From Lithospermum erythrorhizon (taxonomy: Eukaryota > Streptophyta > Magnoliopsida > Boraginales > Boraginaceae), in assembly GCA_019722365.1 (NCBI GenBank), contig JADFUC010000398.1, positions 423,340-487,339 on the forward strand: a stretch of 64,000 bases of DNA, in the 5' to 3' direction. Below the pieces are notes generated by a model. It was not told the DNA's origin. It did no database searches and saw only the letters and a program-made list of their open reading frames with translations. How positions within the stretch are numbered: the first letter of the stretch is position 1; the number at the start of each line of letters is the position of its first letter. The translations under genes were made by a program, and so were the position numbers. Shown here piece after piece: positions 37,494 to 49,413 of this stretch.

Positions 37494-38329
37494 TGTTGGA
37501 AATATGAGAAATTAGATCTCATAAAATGTCCATTGAACAATTTCGATTATACAACCGATTTACTCATTCAAATTATATATACAATATATATGTAAGTTCA
37601 ATATATATTAATGCCAATTAATATTTTAGGATTTTACGTATTGACATTAGGGGTTACGATGACTTACTAGAGTCCGCTCGTAATCTATATATTAAATATA
37701 TATTCGGGTAATATCATTTAATATATTACTCTTGTCAATCTGGCCCCAAGAGGTCAGCTTACACAAATAATAACCGAACAATATAATAAATAATATTATA
37801 AACTTCTCGAGTATAAAGTGAAACGTGAAGGAAACATTCGGGATGAAAAATCAAATCCGAGGACTCGATTGATCACGGTTTGGACGATTGGGGAGATAGA
37901 GTTTGAGGAGATTTTATCTCCTTCAAACTCTAAGATGTTTGCCTATTTAAGTGGTTTGATTAAACACAATTCAACTAATGCTCATATTTTGATTTTCATG
38001 AAATCAACACTCTCTCCAAACCCCCAACAGCTTCCATCTCTCCCTTGAAGAAACCAAGTTTTCTTCATCTTTTTGTTCCAAGTTTTTGCTTTAGTCGTTC
38101 CAGTAAACATACGGAAGTAGTTTGAGTTATTTGATGGTGTGGATATTCTTAGAGATACTTTGTTGGGTATTGTGCGCAATTCAATTCAACTGTCAACCTC
38201 ATTGTTAGTGTCAACTAAAAGGTACACACTTGTAACCAATTTTTGTTTATTGTTTTTGTACAATCCGTAGCATTCTGAGATTTGTATCCATTAAGTTTAG
38301 AACTTATTATACGTTTAAGAACACCAACA
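37494..38329 (+). mobile_element. Solo LTR of a Copia (Tork-like) element, 836 bp
   Basis: It starts TGTTGGAAATATGAG and ends ACACCAACA, so the termini TGTTGG/CCAACA form the expected short inverted repeat. It includes the U3 blocks GGGGTTACGATGACTTACTAG, TAATCTATATATTAA, AAGAGGTCAGCTTACAC and GTGAAGGAAACATTCGGGA. A TATA-like GCCTATTTAAGTGG lies near 37942. No polymerase remains flank it, so it probably arose by LTR-LTR recombination. A 5-bp target duplication is not evident. It is the best reference for the LTR family found elsewhere in the window. Confidence 0.75.
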
Positions 38330-38639
38330 AAAGCACAAAGAAGAAAGGTGGGTCAAGTAAAGTTTATAAAGCGAAAGCTTGCGAGAAGGAAGCCGGGTAA
38401 AGGAAGTGTTAAAAAAAAAGAAAAAATGAACTAAGTTTATTTTAATAATGTAGAATGTCTCCTATACTTTAGTTTAGCAGCATGACAAAATAGCTTATTT
38501 TCGTAAGTGTAGAAACTCGATGTAATAGGACTCATGACCATGGCCGAAAAGAACTAATAGTATCGTAGACCAACTAAAATTATGCAATAGCATAAGTGGA
38601 CCAAAAAGATAATTAGCCTTTTTAAAATTATCATTATTT

Positions 38640-39290
38640 AATATGATCTCTAACGATATAGTGCTAAATTAATAATTCGTGTTTTTTTTCGCTCATTTAT
38701 TATTATTTCTAAGCAATTTCTATATGCGATCGTGTTTTTTTCCCCAACTCAGAGTAGAAACTCGACAAATTAATACTGAGGCATCGAGTTAAACATATGC
38801 CATTATATTTTACAAAGTTAGTTCGACCAACTGACTCGAGGATAAGGTGCTAAGTTAATAATTCGTTGCTCCTTTTCATAACGACAGAAACACGAATACA
38901 TGGGATTTGATGGAGTCAGTGAATATTTTTTTTTAATATTTTTTACAATTATCAACTACAGAAATTGACAAATTAATGATTATTTAATAATAAACTCTAA
39001 GATAATATTTTTGGCCCGTCTCCACTGGGAGAGGGTGCTAAATTAATTATCTGTTATTTTTCGATCCTTTTCATTATTTCACGCACGTCATGTTTAATCG
39101 TGGTTTTTTTCGCTCCTTTTCACGCGAATATTTTTTTTCCTTTTCTAATGTGTGTTTCCAATTATCAACTACAAATAAACTCGATTATTAATAAACTCTT
39201 TAAGATAATATTTTGGCCTGGGTGGCATTGAGTTAAAATTGCATGCCATTATATTTTACAAAAAGCTTAATTCACCTCAACTATCAATAA
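38640..39290. repeat. Degenerate local repeat array
   Basis: Recurring markers in the same order are GGTGCTAA(A/G)TTAATAATTCGT-like words near 38660, 38848 and 39028, TGCCATTATATTTTACAAA at 38801 and 39243, and AATAAACTCT(TT)AAGATAATATTT at 38990 and 39188. The period is irregular (180-450 bp) and no open frame is present, so this is probably a decayed satellite-like or transposon-derived array. Confidence 0.6.
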
Positions 39291-40031
39291 AACATTTCAA
39301 CTAACTAATGTAATATCGCCTCGCCTATCATTTTTCTACACTCTTTACTAGTATATTACAAAGTGAGAAAGACACAACTGAAAATCCCCAATCCAACTTT
39401 TCATTTTGATCTTATGTCTTTTAAACTTGGATCAAATCATAACAAGTGTTTTTTGTTTTATATATAAATCAATATGAAAATAAGGAAAAAATATTTTTAT
39501 TGGTATAATTTTTAAGCAAGTGGACTACCCACCACCAATTATTTATAATGGCTTTGAATAGATAGCAAAAGTAGCAACCATCCCTAATTTAATCAACTAT
39601 TGACAAAACACTTTGTCCTTTTCTCAAGTGTTCGTTAATTTCCCTGCTCACTAATTTTCTTTATTTTTAGTCAGATTCCCACCACTACCACGCATCTGTT
39701 AATACGTCTACGCGTTTTGTATTATGCATAAATTGGCATATAACTATATAAGTTCTGTATAATGGAGGAGTAATATTTTGTGAAAAAATATCGAAATATA
39801 GTATTTTCAACATCTTTATTGTTTACATAATAATTTTGATTTAAATCGAAGTTGCGTGTTTCATTGAAGACCGCAAAGTTTATTAATTGTATGTTTTAGC
39901 GATTAAGGTAGTATGTATTCTCTGTGTATCTTTCAATTAGCATTATCTTACAGTTGGCATTTTCTTGTGTTAATTGATGGTTGTGCAGATTGTTGACTGG
40001 CTTGAAGTACAGTGAAATTATATTCTTTAAA
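39291..40031. promoter_or_regulatory. Promoter and 5' UTR region of TRM61
   Basis: An acceptor-like TGGTTGTGCAG ends at 39988 just before the exon carrying the TRM61 start at 40032, so at least one non-coding exon and an intron probably lie upstream. The transcription start is not visible. The rest is AT-rich with no gene. Confidence 0.4.
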
Positions 40032-41858
40032 ATGTTATTTATCGAACAATCGAAGAAGTTATCATTCAAGAAGTGTATAAGTGATGGGGACTTGGTTATT
40101 GTATACGAGAGGCATGATAATATGAAGGCTATTAAAGTTTCCGAAAACGGGGTACTTCAGAATCGTTTTGGTGCATTTAAGCATGTGGATTGGATTGGGA
40201 AGCCTTTCGGGTCTAAAGTATTTAGTCATAAGGGTGGATTTATATACTTGTTAGCTCCAACTCCGGAATTATGGACTTTGGTTCTAAGCCACCGAACTCA
40301 GATTTTGTATATTGCCGATATTAGCTTTGTTGTTATGTACTTGGAGATAGTTCCTGGTTGCGTAGTTCTTGAATCGGGGACGGGTAGTGGATCCTTAACC
40401 ACGTCGCTTGCAAGGGCTGTAGCTCCTTCGGGCCATGTTTATACATTTGACTTTCACGAGCAAAGGGCCGCCTCAGCTAGGTGAGAGATTGCGTTTCTTG
40501 CTAACTTTATCCATTGCATTTGTTGCTGACTTCATCTTTATGGTATCTCAAATGTCTTCACTGTGGTATAAAATTAGAAGTCTGGGCTACGATATCAATA
40601 TATCATAACTTATAAAGTTAATAAAAAGACCGATTTCATCCATCATAGGGAGTATGTGAAAACTGATGATCCTACCACACAGATATCATAGTTGATGGTC
40701 CTTGCTTTATAGACTTCTTTTCTGAAGTTGACATGTACATGGCCAATGCAATCGATCTCTTTCGTTTCTTGTTTTATGCGTAGTGTCTTTTAACTCATTT
40801 TTTGTGTGGTAATGGCTGGATTACAAATTTACAATTTCTTTACTAATTCAGTTTCTTATGTTCTCTAACAAATCTCTACTATCACTGTACTTCTGTCTTT
40901 ATCATTTCTCTCATGAACCATCCAATTCGAGATATACACTATGACACCAAGAGAGAGAATAAAAGAGTAAGTACAACAGAAAAAAGAAGAAGCAATCTTT
41001 TGATTTTCATGTTGCTGCAACTACTGTAGTAGTATCAACATAGTACAACTGTATTGAAATAGGTTATTCGGTTATATTTCTCAAGTAATGACAATCTTAA
41101 GCCAGAAGCCAGACAATAATGTTCTAATGGTATTGTGTAAACAATTCGGGATGAGTCCTGAGTGATAGATCTAGATTCATAATGGTTGTGGCTGGAAAAC
41201 AGAAAATATGATAAGCACTGGACTCTTCAGATCCTTATTGCACTTCCAATTTCTTAATTTGCTATTTATTGACAGAGAGGACTTCGAAAAGACGGGATTG
41301 AACAATTTGATTACAGTCGGTGTAAGAGACATCCAAGGTGAAGGATTCCCCGAGGAATTTTCTGGAAAGGCAGATTCCGTTTTCCTGGATCTTCCTCAGC
41401 CTTGGCTTGCCATTCCTTCAGTTGCAAAAATGTTAAAACAAGATGGAATTATTTGCTCCTTCTCTCCTTGCATTGAGCAAGTACAACACTCATGTGAAAC
41501 ACTTAGATCTTGTTTTACTGGTATGTTTTGATGCTTGATATGTTATTTTCTTAAGCTACCAACCTAGATCAAGTTTGTACTAATACTCTAATAGAGATTC
41601 TATTATCATTGTGCAGACATAAGAACATTTGAAGTTCTACTTCGTGCATTTGAAGTTCGAGAAAAGAAATTAGAGAGCTGGGAAAACGTTGATGGTAGTT
41701 CCGTTGGCTCTGCTTCTCGTAAGAGGAGGCAGCCTTCTGCTGAAGGGTGCAATGGGGTGGAGAGCTCAGTTGCTCCCTCGGTTGTTGTTCGTCCAGCCAG
41801 TGAGGCAAGAGGTCATACCGGCTACTTGACCTTTGCCCGGCTTCAATGTCTTACATAA
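40032..41858 (+). CDS. TRM61: tRNA (adenine58-N1)-methyltransferase catalytic subunit TRM61, 311 aa
   Basis: Three exons (40032-40480, 41276-41520, 41617-41858; 936 nt) join in phase at GT-AG borders. The N-terminal small barrel (residues 1-80, DLVIVYERHDNMKAI, WIGKPFGSKV) precedes a class I SAM-dependent methyltransferase domain. Motif I is VVLESGTGSGSLT at 111-123; the conserved acidic DFHEQR is at 140-145; the target-adenine motif DLPQPW is at 188-193. The C-terminus ends GHTGYLTFARLQCLT. TRM61 pairs with TRM6 to methylate N1 of adenosine 58 in tRNA (and some mRNAs). The chosen Met gives MLFIEQSKKLSF, matching the length of plant relatives; an in-frame Met 17 codons earlier lies in probable leader. 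The region between residues about 245 and 290 is a low-complexity insert usual in plant members. No defect was seen. Confidence 0.95.
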
Positions 41859-42638
41859 ATTGTGTTGGAATGACAACTTTTTTTTTCCTTTTTTTAATTT
41901 GGATTAATCCTCATTTACAAGGGATCATTGTTATGCGTTGCTAAGTTATGCAATAGTTGATAGCTTTGTCATGGTCTAATTTATTTAGCTAATGTTTGTA
42001 TGACATTATTGTTGTTTGAACGCTAAATATAGATACCAATGAAGCAAGACTCGGTACTACTATTTTGGTTTGTCAAATGATGATTTATGATTGTTGGTTG
42101 AATGATGATTTTAGTATGTAAAGATTGTGAAGTGTTTGATTTTAGTATCCCCAATTGAACAACTGTTTTGTTACACTGAATATAATAGAAACCTTTTGTC
42201 GAGATTCTTTGTCATGAAGAAAGTAAATTGCTTATCTGGTTTAGACCTTTCATATTATTAGGAATATTATTTGTTTCACTTGTGGTTTCCCCTCTAATAA
42301 TGATTGATTAAGCTGGTCAATTATTTATTATCACAAAGAGAGTTGTCGATTATCTGCAAGACCTACATTGATTTGTTATGTTTACTGGTGGTTCCTCAGT
42401 AATTGTTTAGGTGGAAGGGTTGTTATATCATAATTGCCATTGTATAGAATGTCAGGTGTAAGATCTGAGCAAAATTTGGTCTTGTTATGGAGTTCTCTTA
42501 GTTCAAGAGTTGTCTGCTAATTCAACTCTTCTTTGGGTGTGATTTTCAGAATTATATACTTGTATGAGACTAAGAACCTAACTTGAGATTTTCGTAGTCT
42601 TTGGAGTTTGGTTGCTTTTGGAGGCTTTCCTTAATATA
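41859..42638. other. TRM61 3' UTR and spacer
   Basis: A T-rich run and AT-rich sequence follow the TRM61 stop; the 3' UTR should end in the first few hundred bases. No further coding is recognised up to the MITE at 42639. Confidence 0.5.
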
Positions 42639-42848
42639 CCCCTTCCAATTCATTTAATTGGCCTTTTGATTTTCAAGGTAAAACTTTGACCATAATTATT
42701 TTTAATAATTTTAAAATTGATATAATTTGATTTGTTTAAAAAAATATTAGTAATGTTATTTTATTGTACTTTTTCGCTATATAAATGAAAAATGAATCAT
42801 ATCAAAGTTTCATGGATAAGCCGAAATGTCGACATGAATTTGAGGGAG
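42639..42848. mobile_element. Stowaway-like MITE, 210 bp
   Basis: The ends CCCCTTCCAATTCATTTAA and CATGAATTTGAGGGAG are imperfect inverted repeats, each flanked by TA (42637-42638 and 42849-42850). It is AT-rich, with no coding sequence. The layout matches plant Tc1/mariner MITEs and the copy at 5420-5747. Confidence 0.7.
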
Positions 42849-42995
42849 TATTGGCTGTCATAATTTGATCTACTTTATGTTTGATGATGCTACATTATAC
42901 TATTGTATGTTTCTTTTGAATGTGTTTTAATTAGTAGGCATAGACATTCCTTGTTTTAGAATTCCATCTCCTCAAAATCTTTATTCCAATTGCAG

Positions 42996-43102
42996 AAGAC
43001 TGCACAGCTCCTACTAATATAAATAAGCATGGAAGATCTTCTAATCGAGCACGTGTCAACTGTGACCTTTCCCTAACTTTAGGTGGAAGTAGCAGTTCTA
43101 AG
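42996..43102 (+). pseudogene. Orphan exon-like fragment with an LxLxL (EAR-like) motif
   Basis: A 107-nt open stretch sits between a textbook acceptor (TTTATTCCAATTGCAG) and a donor (CTAAG|GTCAGG). It encodes a Ser/Arg-rich peptide ending CDLSLTLGGSSSSK, whose DLSLTL fits the EAR repression motif pattern. I find no plausible neighbouring exons on the plus strand within several kb, so it is either a relic of a lost gene or an alternative 3' exon downstream of TRM61. Gene identity is not recognised. Confidence 0.35.
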
Positions 43103-45202
43103 GTCAGGACAATATTCTTTTATTGTTTTATTTGAATCAATTCCTTGATTCAATTGGTTATGTAGTTTTAAGCTTTGGTCTCTATATGATAAAAGAATGT
43201 GGAACCAACTTCTGTTTAAAAGTTGTCGACTTTGTTTTTTGTCTGAAGTTCCTACATTCCTTTAAGTCTTTCTTATATGTTTTCTTTGTGGATCCTAAGA
43301 GAGCTTATTGAATATTTTTATCACTTGATCAAATATCTTTCATTACACAATTGCTTGCATCAATTGTCTTTCTATCTTACAATGTTCAATTTTTGAAGTT
43401 TCTGTTCTATGAAAATGTTATTGTTAGGAGAATCATGATCAGACTTTACTGTGAGCATGATCCAAACAAATATATTCTTTGTTCTTACACGGTTTCGTCA
43501 GAATGCAAGATATGGGCTATATATTGGCTTAAATATTTCAGTTGTGAAGTTCTAAAGTAAATTCGTGAAGAGCTCATGACATTTTTTTATAGTTTATTTC
43601 TGGATCTTCATGAGCACTTGTTGAATATATATTTTTCAAGAGTAAGTTATCTCTTTCGTGGTTAGGAGAATAATACTATTTTATTTTAGTGCCACGATAT
43701 ATGTAATTTCTGGAAATCATTCATCAACCCCCTAATATTTTTTCAAGTAGTTTTAGTCTAAAATGTTGGAGGTTAAATACTTGTGAATATTCTATGACGA
43801 ACACAGCTTGTGCATATGCCTCTATCAAAGTATGTCGTTAGTAGTTTTTCTACTTGTATCACACTATTTAACTAATTGTCTATTTTCTCTCTCATGAGTT
43901 ATTATTTCTTTTTGCACCAAATGTACTGCACTTTGTAAAGGAAGTGGAGAATGGTTACAGTTTTAATGATTCATATAGTTTACTGTACTTTTCATCTTTA
44001 TATTAACAGACAAAAGAATGATGTCCTAGCCATATCCTTGCCTCATTGCCTGTCCATGGCCAATGACCTCCTGTACTACATATTCTTTTGAATTGAGATT
44101 GTGGATATATTGATATATGGAGTTGCCTATTCCATCAATGTGCACCATCATAATATGCTAGATTCTTATCTTTTATGAACACTACACTTAATCGACACAC
44201 TAATGTGGCGTGGATCAATTTTAGGTATGTGATAACTTGGCTCAGTTTGGATGAAACTTGAGTTTATTTCTCCAATTGTTACATTTGTATGTTTATACTG
44301 TTTTTCCTCTCTGTTGTGATGAAGCATGCTTCAGAAAACCACATTATATAGGTTGAGCTAAGGTGAAATTCGACTGTAAAACAGATAGACATGGTTGGTC
44401 GAAAACAAACTTAATTTATTTTCAAACAGAATTTTAAGATATTGAGTTCATTTCTCTGATTGTTATATTTGTTTAGTGTTGTTCATGATCCGGGTTACTC
44501 GAAACTCGGACATTAACCCGGGTCTCGATGATCTGCTCGATATTGAATGATAGTTTGTAATAATATTGAATGATGGTTGAGTACTTGGATGATGATGCAA
44601 AACTCAGAACTACTCCAGTATTTTGGTTTCTCAAATGATGATTTATGAATGTTGGTTAATTGATGATTTTAAAGTGTAAAGATTGTGAAGTGTTTGATGA
44701 GCACCAGTCAACAAATCTATAATGCTGAAAATCGAGTCTATCCAGTTATAGCACAATCCGAATTGATTCGGCTCGATAACAACTTTATGTGTAATATAAA
44801 TTACTCTAGACTAAATAGCAAAAATAATACGAAAAATAAGTATTCGAAAATCGAAAACATTAATTAAAACATTAAAAGAATCCAACTTTCCACATAAACA
44901 CTTCACGAATTTATAAACTTTATTCTAAAAAACATTTATTTTTCTTCAGGTTTCAGAATAACTCCTTAAGAGTCTTAAACAGGACAAATGTACCGCCTTT
45001 AATTTGTGTTTGGGACTAAATAAGTTGGAAAATTTGTATTACCTGCATGATTTATTGACAATAAACATCAAGAAACAGCAATCACGAGAATAAATTTCAT
45101 AATCATTGAATTGACACAAATCTTTTTAATTGAATTAAGAAACACCCAGCAAATAAAACACGAATCGGCAAGAAAGAAATTAACAACATGAAGCTAATCA
45201 TC
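43103..45202. other. Spacer between the orphan exon and the RING-H2 gene
   Basis: AT-rich sequence. Frames at 43123-43311 and 43351-43560 are Phe/Tyr-rich and look like chance. 44570-44700 repeats words also seen at 42050-42130 (AAATGATGATTTATGA and TTAGTATGTAAAGATTGTGAAGTGTTTGAT-like), a diverged direct duplication. No gene is supported. Confidence 0.45.
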
Positions 45203-45866
45203 TCATGAATCTGTTGGAGAAGTAGGCATCTCGAAGCGACAAAGAGGACAATAATGACTTTTCCTCAACCAACCAACAATGCATTGTTGATGAAATATAT
45301 GGTTGCATGGCATGCACCCAAGTGAAGATGTACCATAATCAAGAAACTCCTCTAGACAAATTGGACAACTTTTTGGTGCATCAATTGGAGGCTGAATCGT
45401 ATTCATCAACATTGATTTTATCGACTCTTCACTGGCCGGTACCATACCACCATGATGATGCTCATCAATTGGATGCTCCAAATAATTATTTTCAGGGCGA
45501 TAATAAAATTTGTGACAAGTTACATGGACATGAAACAAACAGGGTGGTAATGGTGTGTTGCAGCCTTGTAGTTTTTCTTCTACTAGGTCACAAATAGATT
45601 CGACTATGTGTGGGCGATGCGTTTGTGGGATTTCTGCAATTAATTAGCAGCAGCGTGACCAAATTTCGAGCGAAATTATTGGTATGAAGATGAAGATAGT
45701 ATTTCTGATAAGTAAAAGAGAGCATAGGGTTTCCGTCTAGAGCAGTAATGTGATGGAAGGTTTTGCAATGAAGTTGAATGTGAGGAGATGACATGGTTTC
45801 TTGATTTGGTGTAGTCAACTCTAAGGAAGGAGGAGGACAACTATATTGTGAATTCATTGTTTCCAT
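45203..45866 (-). CDS. RING-H2 finger protein (E3 ubiquitin ligase-like), broken by a frame change
   Basis: On the minus strand a first frame starts METMNSQYSCPPPSLELTT at 45866 and runs to 45588. The second frame carries the C-terminal half and ends at 45203. It contains a RING-H2 finger with the ligand order C-x2-C-x16-C-x-H-x2-H-x2-C-x10-C-x2-C (CPICLEEF, CNHIFHQQC, CPLCRFEMP), which coordinates two zincs and recruits E2 enzymes. Relatives should read continuously from NNFARNLVTLLLINC into IPQTHRP and VESICDLVEEKL; here these segments are adjacent but offset by one base near 45625-45640, where no intron of usable size fits. The gene is therefore either a recent pseudogene, a one-base sequence error, or translated only from an internal Met. 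Substrate and location are unknown. Confidence 0.75.
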
Positions 45867-46379
45867 GATAACTATTTGCTAATAAGTGAATCAAAATTGT
45901 TTGTGATTTCTAGCTATATATAATGTTTTAGGAAACTTGAAAGAAAAGGAAGGTTTCCAGTTAGTTGAAACAAAAAGGACTGTTACGTTGATTCGGACAC
46001 GTTTTCAAATACTTCTCCATCCCATTCTCTTGTTTTCTTTATTTTCTGACTATTATTGGGTTTGTAGGGAGCTTGAGTTTGATATCAGATTAAAAATGTT
46101 GATTTTAATACCATTTGCTAAAATGAATCTGAATTGGATATTTATAATTGTGGTAAAGTTTTTATCTTTTTCACGATAAGAGGTATAACTAGCAATAAAA
46201 TTAGAACATCTCACTACTACAGATTTAAAGGTTAATAGCGTCACTTTAATAGTGCTTTCAAAAAATATTATGGAAGTGAAGTCTAATATAGTGCTCATAA
46301 GGTTAAAATGAATTAAAAAATATAAAATAAAAAGGAAAATTATTATGAAAATATTATATCATGGATGCTTCATTAACCA

Positions 46380-46620
46380 AAGCTCGCCTTCGTTTTACCA
46401 AGAGTTGAACGACTTGACGGTTAGAATCAATTGCGCTACTTATTTATCAAGTTACTTAGTTACCTTATTATTGTATCTTGGAAGCCTATAAATAGTCTAC
46501 ACAATTCCAAAAGCAATAAAATCATCCTCATTATCTCTCTTATTTCTCTGTCTATTTATATTGTTCTTAGTTATATTCATAACACGTTATCAGCACGATC
46601 AAGCTCTCTAACTGAGTAAA
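46380..46620 (+). mobile_element. Fragment of another Copia LTR with primer-binding site
   Basis: A promoter-like GGAAGCCTATAAATAGTC (about 46480) is followed by a T/C-rich leader and then CATAACACGTTATCAGCACGA (46578-46598). ATAACA|CGTTATCAGCACG is the LTR end and primer site seen in another lineage of plant Copia elements (Ale/Retrofit-type). No polymerase frames follow on this strand, so only the LTR end and leader survive. Confidence 0.5.
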
Positions 46621-47286
46621 GGTTTTTTTTGTTTACAACACTGCTCCGATCTCCTTCGATTCAAGCACTGTAAGTATTTGATAAGCTAATAAGCCGCTAT
46701 GCATATGATTCGGCCACTCCATGCATTTTCTTAGTAAGTCGTCTTTCTTACGTTTGAACCATATATTTTCTAGATGACGTAAACAAATTATTATCATAAG
46801 TGGACTATCACTTAATTGTTAGCTAGCAATAGTACATCACCACATAATTGGAATGAATAATATTAGTACTATTATGAATCCATGAACTAATTTAAAATGA
46901 ATACTATATGTATTACGAGTTACTATTATGGATGCATGCAACTAGTAGCCTAGGAAAATTCATGCTATGTCAAGTGGTGAGCGCTTGGTAGTTTTATAAT
47001 ACTAATAATGTAAACTACGATTGATAAAAACTAGTATCAGTTAAATCTCACAATACTAGTAAGTTTGGAGTGATTGTCCTCTCGTAGAATAGACGGAAAT
47101 TAATCAATTAAATAATTATTAATGTCTTATCATTAAATTTATACATTTTATGAATCCAGATACATTTATCAAATACCTAAATTTTGAAGATTTATTGGTG
47201 ATTATTAGTTAAATACATGTATATATGCTAGATGAACAAACCAATAATATATGACTATTTATTATTAACTACATGATAACATTTAT

Positions 47287-47772
47287 TGGAATTAATGGAT
47301 GATTAATGACTATCACAAGTCTATCGAAAAATCCTAATAAACTCGAACCCTAGCTAATCGATCAACGAATATATTTATTGATCAAGAACTATGATCAAAT
47401 AACAAGCAAGAACGAAAGAAAAATAATTTGGTTTGTGGTTTGGATTCACCTCCACCACTAATAATAGCTATATGAGTTGATAATAGAATTCAAGATTACA
47501 ATCTTCAAACTTCATTACCACCCAGCTAATTCATCGGAAAGCTCAAATCAATGTAATAATATTTCTGGTATGACTTGATCTCGACTACTATATATAAGCA
47601 AGTTATCCTTAATCCGACTAGACTTGATATACCAATATCCTAGTCGACTAATAACTCCTAACTCTAGTTAGTTTCAACTCTTCCTCCATGTAGAACTCTT
47701 CATTGAATCTGATCGTTTAGCTCTTGAATGTTTCTCAGACTCATGCCACTGTAGGCGAGGAATAACCCAACA
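47287..47772 (-). mobile_element. 3' LTR (element sense) of the minus-strand Copia element
   Basis: This 486-bp sequence nearly matches 51842-52332, for example CACAAGTCTATCGAAAAA, GATCAACGAATATATTTATTG and TCCTAGTCGACTAATAACTCC. Its right edge CCCAACA abuts ATTCTCCCCCTTCC, the reverse complement of a polypurine tract, so on the minus strand the LTR begins TGTTGGG. Confidence 0.9.
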
Positions 47773-48054
47773 ATTCTCCCCCTTCCGAAGCCTCAAGGAA
47801 GAATTAAACCTTTCTTATTATCAATAAGAAGAAGCGACTGGAGCTATACCAAGCCCAGCAATAAGGCAACACACGTCGTGTTTTCCTTTTGGCAAAATCT
47901 TTGTCAACATGTCCGCACCGTTGTCTTTAGTGTGAACCTTGTCAATAGATACTTGCTTTTCCTCTATCACATCCCTTACCCAATGATACCTTACTTGTAT
48001 GTGTTTGGATCTCGAAAGGAAACGATGGATTCTTGCTCAAATGAATAGCACTTC

Positions 48055-48327
48055 TCATGAGTCACAAAGTATTGCAAATCTCTTGCTTGATGCCAATTTC
48101 TTCAAACAACCTTGATCCATAAGAGCTCTTTGCACACTGTTATGGCACGTATTCCGCCCGTTGTAGACAAAGCCACGCACTCCTTGGAGTCTAGATTGCC
48201 AAGAAATTGCTCCTCCAACAAACGTAGAAACAAGTAGCCTGGAAGTTGACCTCTTAGTGTCAACGTTTCGCTTATGTCGGAATTTGGTATAGCACTCCAG
48301 ATTAGCCTTGTCGACTATACAATACAT
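48055..48327 (-). pseudogene. RNase H remnant of the Copia element
   Basis: The frame contains NVDTKRSTSR and FVGGAISWQSRLQ, landmarks of Copia RNase H, with other parts out of frame. It continues the reverse transcriptase order on the minus strand. The catalytic acidic residues are not all recognisable in this one frame. Confidence 0.7.
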
Positions 48328-49413
48328 ACATTTGAAGTTCCCTCAAATATTTAAGTATCCATTTTACGGCTTCCCAATGTTCCTTGCTTGGTCGAGATAG
48401 AAACCTACTAACTAGACCCACCGAGTATGCTATGTCCGGCCTAGTACACAATACATAAGACATTAAGCTCCCAACGGCCGAGGCATAAGGCGTGTCTTCC
48501 ATTCCTTCATCGCCATTGTTCAAGGCGCAACTTTTGGAGCTCAACTTGAAGTGATTTCCTAAGGGGCAACTAACCGGCTTTGAGGATTCCATATTAAACC
48601 TTGATAGTACTTTATGAATGTACCTTTCTTGAGATAACCATAGCATCCTTCTTGCAATTTATCCCTTTACTTCATTCCTAATATGTATCGAGCACTTCCA
48701 AGATTCTTCATCTCAAAGGCTTCTCCCAATTGTTTCTTGAGTTCATTGATTTTAGCAATATTATTTCCTATTAGTAACATGTCATCGACATATAATAGTA
48801 AGACAATAAAATCTTCATTGTTGAACCTCTTGACATAGACACAATGGTCGACTAGTGTTCGACTAAAACCATACTCCCCCATAAACGAATCAAATTTCTT
48901 GTACCATTGTCTAGGGGCTTGTTTTAATCCATACAAGCTCTTTTCCAACTTGCACACCATATGCTCCTTGCCCTTAATTGCAAAGCCTTCGGGTTGTTCC
49001 ATAAAAATATTTTCCTCAAGATCTCCATGTAAGAATGCCGTTTTAACATCTAGTTGCTCAATTTCTAGGTCAAGATGAGCAACCAAGCCTAGTATTGTTC
49101 TTATTGAGGTCATCTTTACCACGGGTGAGAAAATATCTTCATAATCAATACCTTGTCTTTGTCCGAAGCCCTTTACAACTAAACGTGCTTTGTACCTTGG
49201 TTTGGAGTTGTGTTCATCAACCTTTAGTCTATAGACCCATCGATTCTTTAACACTTTTTGCCCTTGAATTCGATCAACTAGAATAAATGTGTTGTTCTTG
49301 TTGAGTGAATTCATCTCCTCTCTCATAGCATCTATCCATTCTTCCTTATCATCAAGACTAATAGCTTCTTTATAGCATGTCAAGTCTTCACTCATTATCC
49401 GTGAGTAGTACAT
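48302..49413 (-). pseudogene. Copia reverse transcriptase (two frames)
   Basis: The frame at 48667-49413 contains KNRWVYRLKVDE, YKARLVVKGFGQRQGIDY, FSPVVKMTSIR, LDVKTAFLHGDLEE, GLKQAPRQWYKKFD and the catalytic YVDDMLLIG. It stops at LGMK, and the next segment resumes at 48646 (WLSQERYIHKVLSRFNM, PYASAVGSLMSYVLCTRPDIAYSVG) in another frame. The core palm motifs are intact. It copies element RNA into cDNA in functional relatives; here the frame break prevents a full product. Confidence 0.93.

Noticed and set aside
37489..38334. A 5-bp target duplication around the solo LTR
   Set aside because: Flanks GGTGT and AAAGC do not match; shifting the border by three bases does not help.
43123..43560. 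Two Phe/Tyr-rich plus-strand frames after the orphan exon
   Set aside because: The composition is that of T-rich non-coding DNA, and neither continues the orphan exon across usable splice sites.
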